Part shown: piece by piece, positions 58,316-64,000 of the stretch
Layout: every line of letters starts with the position of its first letter
Position numbering within the stretch: position 1 is the first letter of the stretch
Source: Allodiplogaster sudhausi
Lineage: Eukaryota > Nematoda > Chromadorea > Rhabditida > Diplogasteridae
NCBI GenBank assembly: GCA_945643635.1
Contig: CALZFC010000248.1
Coordinates: 4,579,501 to 4,643,500 of the forward strand
Reading direction: 5' to 3'
Length of the DNA stretch: 64,000 nt
Translations under genes and position numbers: made by a program
Notes under the pieces: model-generated
The model's input: only the letters and a program-made list of their open reading frames with translations
Database searches by the model: none
What the model was told of the DNA's origin: nothing

Positions 58316-60778
58316 GTCACCAATAACCAGAAACTCCAGGCCTCAGCTGTGCCTCCACCTGAGTAAGTTTCTCTCGTCTTAATTCTGTAACATGTTCTAT
58401 AATTCAAATATGAATTGTTATATAAGGAGAATATTCTTTTTTTTTGCAGAAAGAAGGCGACTATGCTCACGTGTAGCACTGAATGGGAAAAAGATCTGCC
58501 TAGTATTCCATGCGAAACCTGTGGTGTGACATATCAAATGAGTCCTCACACCCTTTATATAATTTGGCGAGGTGGCCCGGGATGCATGCATAAACCGGAA
58601 GGTCTGCATAACGATGGCGGAATAGCAGATGGATTTAATGCAACGATTGAAGGTTTCTAACCTACAAACAAAGTTTATTCTCGTATTGTCAAACTTGACA
58701 AATGATCTCTAATCAATTATAGACAAAGCTTATTATAAATGCTACTGCAAAAGTGACATGTGCCATGGCAAAAAATTCGCGAACGACCACAACGCAACGT
58801 CCTGGCACTCTACAAGCAGTGGTTCACTACGACGACTACGGAACCGTCCACCACCACATCCACGATTACATCTACTAGCCAAGAGGACACCACCTCAACT
58901 GCAGTTGTGACCCACAACGGTTTCATTTTAAACCTAGACAAATGTCGATGTTTGGCAAATAAATATGAAAAACAATTTATTTTTAGAAGCGAAAAAAAAA
59001 ACATTTTCCACAAAAAAGGCACATAAAAAAATATTCGTGATATTCTACGAATTGAAATGCCAATATAGTAGCACGATTGGCTACTCACTACTACTATTCG
59101 TAAAAGAAGCAGGAAGAATTCGTGTGTTCCTTCTAGCGATGAAATAACTAAAATGTTGTGTGACTGAGAACGTATCTTTATTTTCTACCAGACAATGGCA
59201 TCCAAGCAGAGTGGCTTCATCGGAAGTTGGAAGGATGTGATGCTCTACATCGTTTTCGTAGCTGTGATCGGTTAATGTTTAATTAATCCCATCTTGGTAA
59301 GCGAGGAAAGTATTGTGTAAAAATCCTTCACAACTCGAGAAGTGCTTTAAAAATATAAAAAAAATCTGGAAGGCGGCTAATCGAGGCCCCATTGATCAGA
59401 TTCGATTTGATCGAGCCCCTTTCATGTCAATCGTCATTAAGTAATAGTATTATATTTCAGTCTTGTGCCTGGAAAACGTTTACATGTTTATTCGCCTGCC
59501 GAAGAAGGAGAAGATGGAGAAGGAAAAGGAGAAAGAAAAAGAGAAGGAAACCGAGAACAAGAACAAAAACCTTATGGAACCTTTTATGGTTCGCTCCCTT
59601 TATTCCCTATTAAAATTTTATAACATAATATTTTTTTCTATGTTATATAAGTCAATGATATATTTAACCCCGTTCATGGTTGATAAGAATATTACAAGTC
59701 CAGAGGGTCACGGAGTAGTACATATATGCAACAGGAATAATGTAGGAGTTGAGATGTGTTAGTTAATTAAGAGAAAGTTTTGCCAAATTGAAAAAAGGAA
59801 ACTAGTGTGCAAATTAGAGGAAAAAATGTCCAGACTCACACTTCTATGGTCGAGGCAGTTTGTTTTGAGAGGCTTGAGATATGTAGCTATAGCAAAACCG
59901 AGAGAGAGAGAAAACAGCCGTCACTAGTCATTTCTTAATAAAAAAAATGTAAATTTGAATTTTTTTTTTTATTAAGAAATAGTTTTTTTTTCATCCTTTT
60001 GCAGTACGAATATAACGCTGGGACGGGCTACAGACGCAAAAATTGTTATTTTTAATAATAATACGAAGCCGATTTGAAGAGCGACATGAGCGAGATCGTC
60101 AGCGAGGCAAGCTAATAATCCTAAGTCGATTTGAAGAGCGACATGAGCGAGATCGTCAGCGAGGCAAGCTACCAATAATTGATTCACTCACTTTCCCGGT
60201 TATTAAGTCCGTTACAATATTGTCAACCGAAGGAACAATTCAAGCATTTTCATTAGTGCAGAGACTTATTCTGTTCGTTCTATCCTGGCCAGCCCACCAT
60301 GGGAATGGTGTTTGGACCCAGAAGGGCGTGGGAGCTTGTATGAAAGTCTTCGGCCATGTTAGCGACTTTACAAAATGTAAAATAACAAAATGTAATTTTA
60401 GTTCTCTGGATGGTTTAAAAAAAATCTTAATCAGTTAAATTTGAATTTATATTATTAGAATATATAATTATGTATATTTCTAGGAAAGGGGGTGACGCGG
60501 CAATTCCCATGCCGCCACCAATGAAGAAGGAGCAGTCGAAGAAGTCGGCGAAACACGAAAAGAAGGAGAAGACCGTCGAGGAGAAGGCGGCGGTGGAGTC
60601 AAATGAGAAGAAGGAAATGAAGGGAGGAGAAGGAGGAGGAGGCGTGTCCTCCTCCTTCTCCTCCCTTCTTTTCCTTCTTCTCTTCTCAAGAAGAGCATCA
60701 AGAAAGTGTAGAGAGGAGAAGATCAGCCGCCGAGACAGGAGCGACCGAAAAACGTCCACCTCCTTCATTCTTCGGTGA
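58316..60778 (+). CDS. Putative single-pass membrane protein with Cys-rich (ET/Ly6-like) ectodomain
   Basis: Exons 58316-58362, 58450-58652, one from 58723, 59192-59270, one from 59461, and a last one from about 60482 to 60778, with phases agreeing where both borders are clear. The ectodomain has MLTCSTEW, IPCETCGVTYQM, GPGCM and the end block YYKCYCKSDMCHG, which resembles the terminal C-C-x-x-D-x-C-N/H of nematode ET-module/Ly6-like proteins. A Thr-rich stalk follows only after a shift of frame (TTTTTEPSTTTSTITST). The exon at 59192 gives a membrane helix (DVMLYIVFVAVI), then a Lys/Glu-rich cytoplasmic tail. The signal peptide exon is not identified; it may lie upstream in the TC array region. 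AATAAA overlaps the stop at 60777. Confidence 0.5.
60062..60180. repeat. 57-bp direct tandem duplication
   Basis: CGATTTGAAGAGCGACATGA followed by GCGAGATCGTCAGCGAGGCA recurs at 60070 and 60127 with almost no change, so the duplication is recent. It lies in an intron of the membrane-protein gene. Confidence 0.9.
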
Positions 60779-61922
60779 ATAAAGACCACCGGGTCGACGA
60801 GCGAATTGCATGGCACAATTCAATTCTTGACAATTGCGCAAAATATACGAGTTTTATTAAGTTATTATAAAACATGCAAGAGTGCAGAATAGGAGAAAGA
60901 GCTCACAGGGCTGGAAAAGCATGAGGTCGTTTTTTAAAACAGAATTCACAACACGAAGTGTTTGGCTGACTTGGACTGGCAGAAAGAGTTTCCGACTTTT
61001 TTCGACTGATGCTACGTGAGAGATAATGTCTATCCTTTTTTCATGAGCACTTCTATAACAGGTGTAAAATATGAGGCGAACAATTAAAGAGAAATGTGGG
61101 AAAACGACCACAAGATGTATGAGGCTGCTGAAGCCCTTTATTTCAATTTGTCAACATTTCCTTTCGCTATCTGCCAGTGAGCGCATTCTTCTTTTCGCAG
61201 CGTTGTTCAAATTTTGTGTCAACAATACCACGCCTCAACGGCTCGTCCATTCCACATATTCGAAATTTCATCCGGATGTGAATGTTAGAAATCAATTTGG
61301 CATCAAAAAACCAACAAAAAAAATTGTACTGTAGATGAAGTACATATAACATATGTATGTACCTCTAAGCAATTTCTTCTGTTCCTGCTCTACTTTGAGC
61401 AGACTAGTCATTTTCATGTGCCCAAAATTCAGCTGCTCTACAAAAAGTCATTTCTAAGTAACAAAGTAAAGCTTGCATTATTAGGCAAATAATTTTCTGA
61501 TAATCAAAAGTGGCTCAGGTGGAATTCTTCTTCGCAACTCAGCGCCATGAATCGAGTAGACAATTTCAGCGATGAGACAAGCAATGGCAACGATGTGAGC
61601 AAAAGAGGCGACCTGGAAAGAATCTCCCATTCATCCGGCTGTGAAAACCAAAGAAACGATTAAAGTGGCGATCACCAAATATATGCGTGAGATTTCAAAT
61701 TGCCACAGGGCTTCTCACTCTCATTCGCGCGTGCTGCTATTATCACGCAGCGGGTTTGTTTTGTGCAACAATGAAAAATAGCGCGCGAGACTGAGAGTGA
61801 GTACTCACAAGGCAGATGCGGCAAATTGAATCTGCACTGGATATTTTCGGATGATGGCCCTCCTTTATTGAGCTAATCGAATTGGTTTGCAAGTTGAAAA
61901 AGAACACTGATTACAAAGAGAA
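60779..61922. other. Intergenic between convergent genes
   Basis: The two flanking genes converge here. It contains the inverted-repeat element at 61693-61831 and otherwise AT-rich DNA with short unconvincing frames (for example 61071-61334). Confidence 0.5.
61693..61831. mobile_element. TTCAAATTGCC-ended inverted-repeat element, second copy
   Basis: Left TTCAAATTGCCACAGGGC and CTCTCATTCGCGCG pair with right GCGCGCGAGACTGAGAGTG and CGGCAAATTGAAT. It is related to 42371-42498. Confidence 0.6.
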
Positions 61923-63745
61923 TCATGCCTTGAAGACGTCAGCGAGTCTAGCCAAGCTGACCGCGCTGAAGGAGAGTCCGGTCGCCTTCTTCGCTTGCAT
62001 TTCCACATGACGAATGCCTTCCCGGCGACGCCAGAAACCGCTTCTCTAAAGACGAAAATGATATGTAGATGTTTCTTGTCAGAAAGTAACTGCTAGCCAT
62101 GTCTTCATTGAAAAGAGCAGAATTGGTGAAGCGAATTGTCTTGAAAGCCTTTCGAGAAACAAGTTTCTTGTTGAACACGAAATAGTTGGCATTCGTGGTA
62201 AAGAGATCAACTTCGTTTGGCAGAAACTCCACGGTAGAGGCATCCGTGATTCTGGATTGTCCTCATTGATACTCGCGCATAGTTATACAATCCTGTTCCC
62301 ACCGATTAAGAGGACAGCGACTGATTCGACTTCCTGTCTGTTCTGCGAAGTCAGTCGCCATGATAACAGCAAACATCTTCGCTCCTTTAATCACTTAGAG
62401 TTATTTTTCAAAGATTTATGTATATAAATCTTTGAAAAAAACCTCTAAGACAATTAAATTTATATACAAATGGCGGTGTCCAAGAGAAGTTTTTGAAGGA
62501 ATTAAGCGAAAACCTGGCGTGCACAGCTTTTTCATAAGCTCAGCGCTAGACTCTGCATAAATCACTGAATTGTTACCGACAAGAAAGCGTTCCTGAAAGC
62601 ATCCGAAATTGGTGATTGGAATCTCATAAAATGTAGGACTAGCAAATTTTGTAACTCCTGCGCCGAGAGAAACAATTAGAGTGAATTCACCAGAATGCAA
62701 CTTGCGACGCACAGCTTCAAACTTCCTCAAGGACATCATTTCAGGTTTGCACAAAGGAAAGTAAAGTAGGTAAACGTTTGTGTTAGGGCTGAAAATGTAG
62801 CAACAAACGAGGTTGGAATGGCGAAACCAGCGATGGCATTGCCACTGAAGCCTGCGCTGTAGAAGAGGAAGAGCAGAAGGACACAAAGACTTAGGAGCAT
62901 TCGGAGAGGTGAACTAACCCGGGAGAGCTTACCTAAATGATGTTGTCTCTATGTAGCTAGAACCCAGTTTCGTTTGGTATCATAATGTTTTGCCACGTGA
63001 TTTTTGGTCCAATGATCTTTGGATCAAATTTCCAATGATCTTCAGCGGTATGCCATTGGACCTAAAATAAATACACCTTTCGTTTACACGTTTTCTTTCA
63101 TTAATCATGAAAATATGAAAGTGCGCAGCATAAATGACTTACTTCGCGTGAAACGTTGTTCCAGGTGGCTGATCGCAACGACAGAAACTATGACGAGGAT
63201 GAGCTCAAGGGGATTGTAGAAAAGGAAAGTCGAGAGACTGGAGCGCTCTTCCTCCTTTTCCGCTAATTCGTAGAGGTCAACCTCGATAATAAAAAAGGTG
63301 AGAATTTCGAATAAGAGATCCTTCAATCTGTGCTAACAGGATACAAGAGATAGGGGCCAAGGTAGCGAAGTTGCTTGATCTGAGAAGGACGCAGATAAAC
63401 GCCTTCTAGCGAAGTTGCGATTTGATCCTGTATTACAAATATTCCTCCCTTTTCATTAAAATAGATAGAGAGATGTCATAGGTATTACCTGCAGAATATC
63501 TCCTACCACACCGTTCCATATTCCGGTTTCGTTGAAGAATGCTTCGGAATCTTATTGAGATATTAATAGCTGTTGTTATTTTCAAGTGTAACGAAAACAA
63601 ATATAAACTTGCCGTATCTCGCGGATTTGACAATTCTCACGGAGAATCCGATGTGATCGGCAGCAATTTTGAATAGATTGAGGTCAGAACCGCGCCAGAT
63701 GCCAACGGCATTCTTGTACAGGAAAGTCCTGTCGGACATAGCCAA
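61923..63745 (-). CDS. Ionotropic glutamate receptor-like protein, divergent
   Basis: Minus-strand exons read with fair confidence: 63613 to about 63736 (MSDRTFLYKN, GSDLNLFKIAADHIGFSV), 63489-63550 (FFNETGIWNGVVGDILQ), an exon from 63427 (DQIATSLEGVYLRPSQ, LGPYLLYP) and 63143-63281 (VDLYELAEKEEER, then the helix NPLELILVIVSVVAI). The first three resemble the ligand-binding S1 lobe and the helix resembles M1 of iGluR channels. Downstream are a helix-like SAGFSGNAIAGFAI segment (about 62800-62865), an S2-like region (62416-62740) and a possible last exon 61923-62045 ending LARLADVFKA. The intron after 63613 begins with GC. Borders in 62.0-63.0 kb are not resolved and may include very short introns. 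The 5' end may lie beyond 63745. Confidence 0.55.
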
Positions 63746-64000
63746 GAGAGAGGACGGTCCGGTTGGTGGAGAGAGCTTCAGGAGTCATGGAAAAGGATGT
63801 CATCATTCAACTTGAATTCATTTAGGTTACGATGAGTTTTTTCCTCCGTATTTGCCCCGGTGCCCCTCCCTTTTCACACGCTGGAATGAGCACAAATAAG
63901 AGTGGAGAAGTGGCCCCGAAATGGCTTGAATTTCATTTTTCGAATGTCGTTTTCTTGGCCTCTCAGGTTAGTGCCATTTCCGCATGTCGCAATGTTGTAT

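Noticed and set aside
61071..61334. 87-codon plus-strand frame
   Set aside because: No recognisable domain or splice partner, and it lies between convergent gene ends.

Overview
The window looks like a rhabditid or diplogastrid-type nematode genome. The evidence is multi-exon genes with mostly short to medium introns, a MATH-BTB gene cluster, saposin-like (spp-type) genes, a nematode-type chemoreceptor fragment, an ET/Ly6-like Cys-rich protein, AATAAA signals, and very abundant (GA)n/(TC)n tracts. No rRNA gene, CRISPR array or bacterial feature was seen. Exon models come from reading splice sites by eye and checking that frame carries across each junction.

Layout. (1) 1-14990 is one giant near-perfect inverted repeat: a left arm from the window edge to about 6703, a roughly 1.6 kb spacer, and a right arm 8301-14990. 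Each arm carries the same multi-exon gene (two C2H2 fingers plus a domain with a DLMHDIMQGE motif), which I read as transposon-related, preceded by four repeated exon-like cassettes. (2) 15.6-16.6 kb: an intact saposin-like gene. (3) 16.9-20 kb: non-autonomous elements and no clear gene. (4) 20.3-23.7 kb: a ten-exon cysteine synthase-like gene. (5) 24-31.6 kb: an intact minus-strand MATH-BTB gene, a degenerate MATH-BTB copy, and a chromodomain gene lying between two parts of that degenerate copy. (6) 33.1-37.4 kb: a saposin gene reduced to exons 1 and 4, with a complete 3.8 kb PIF/Harbinger element between them. (7) 37.6-42.3 kb: a broken MATH-like/coiled-coil/RING gene carrying an exonic hAT MITE, and a truncated chemoreceptor gene. 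(8) 45.5-52 kb: a plus-strand MATH-BTB cluster with a MATH-only fragment, a pseudogene with several lesions, and an intact copy carrying a long-TIR Tc1-like MITE in intron 1. (9) 52-58 kb: low-complexity TC-rich DNA, including an array that repeats a 3' splice-site-like unit about nine times. (10) 58.3-60.8 kb: a putative single-pass membrane protein with a Cys-rich ectodomain. (11) 61.9-63.7 kb: the minus-strand gene of an ionotropic glutamate receptor-like protein.

The overall picture is a gene-family nursery under heavy attack by mobile DNA. MATH-BTB and saposin copies occur as intact and dying pairs, and at least five non-autonomous element families plus one apparently complete Harbinger element can be delimited by TIRs and, for three hAT MITEs, exact 8-bp target duplications. 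The most unusual structures are the 15 kb palindrome with an intact gene-like unit in each arm, the Harbinger element sitting exactly where two saposin exons are missing, and the iterated splice-acceptor array.
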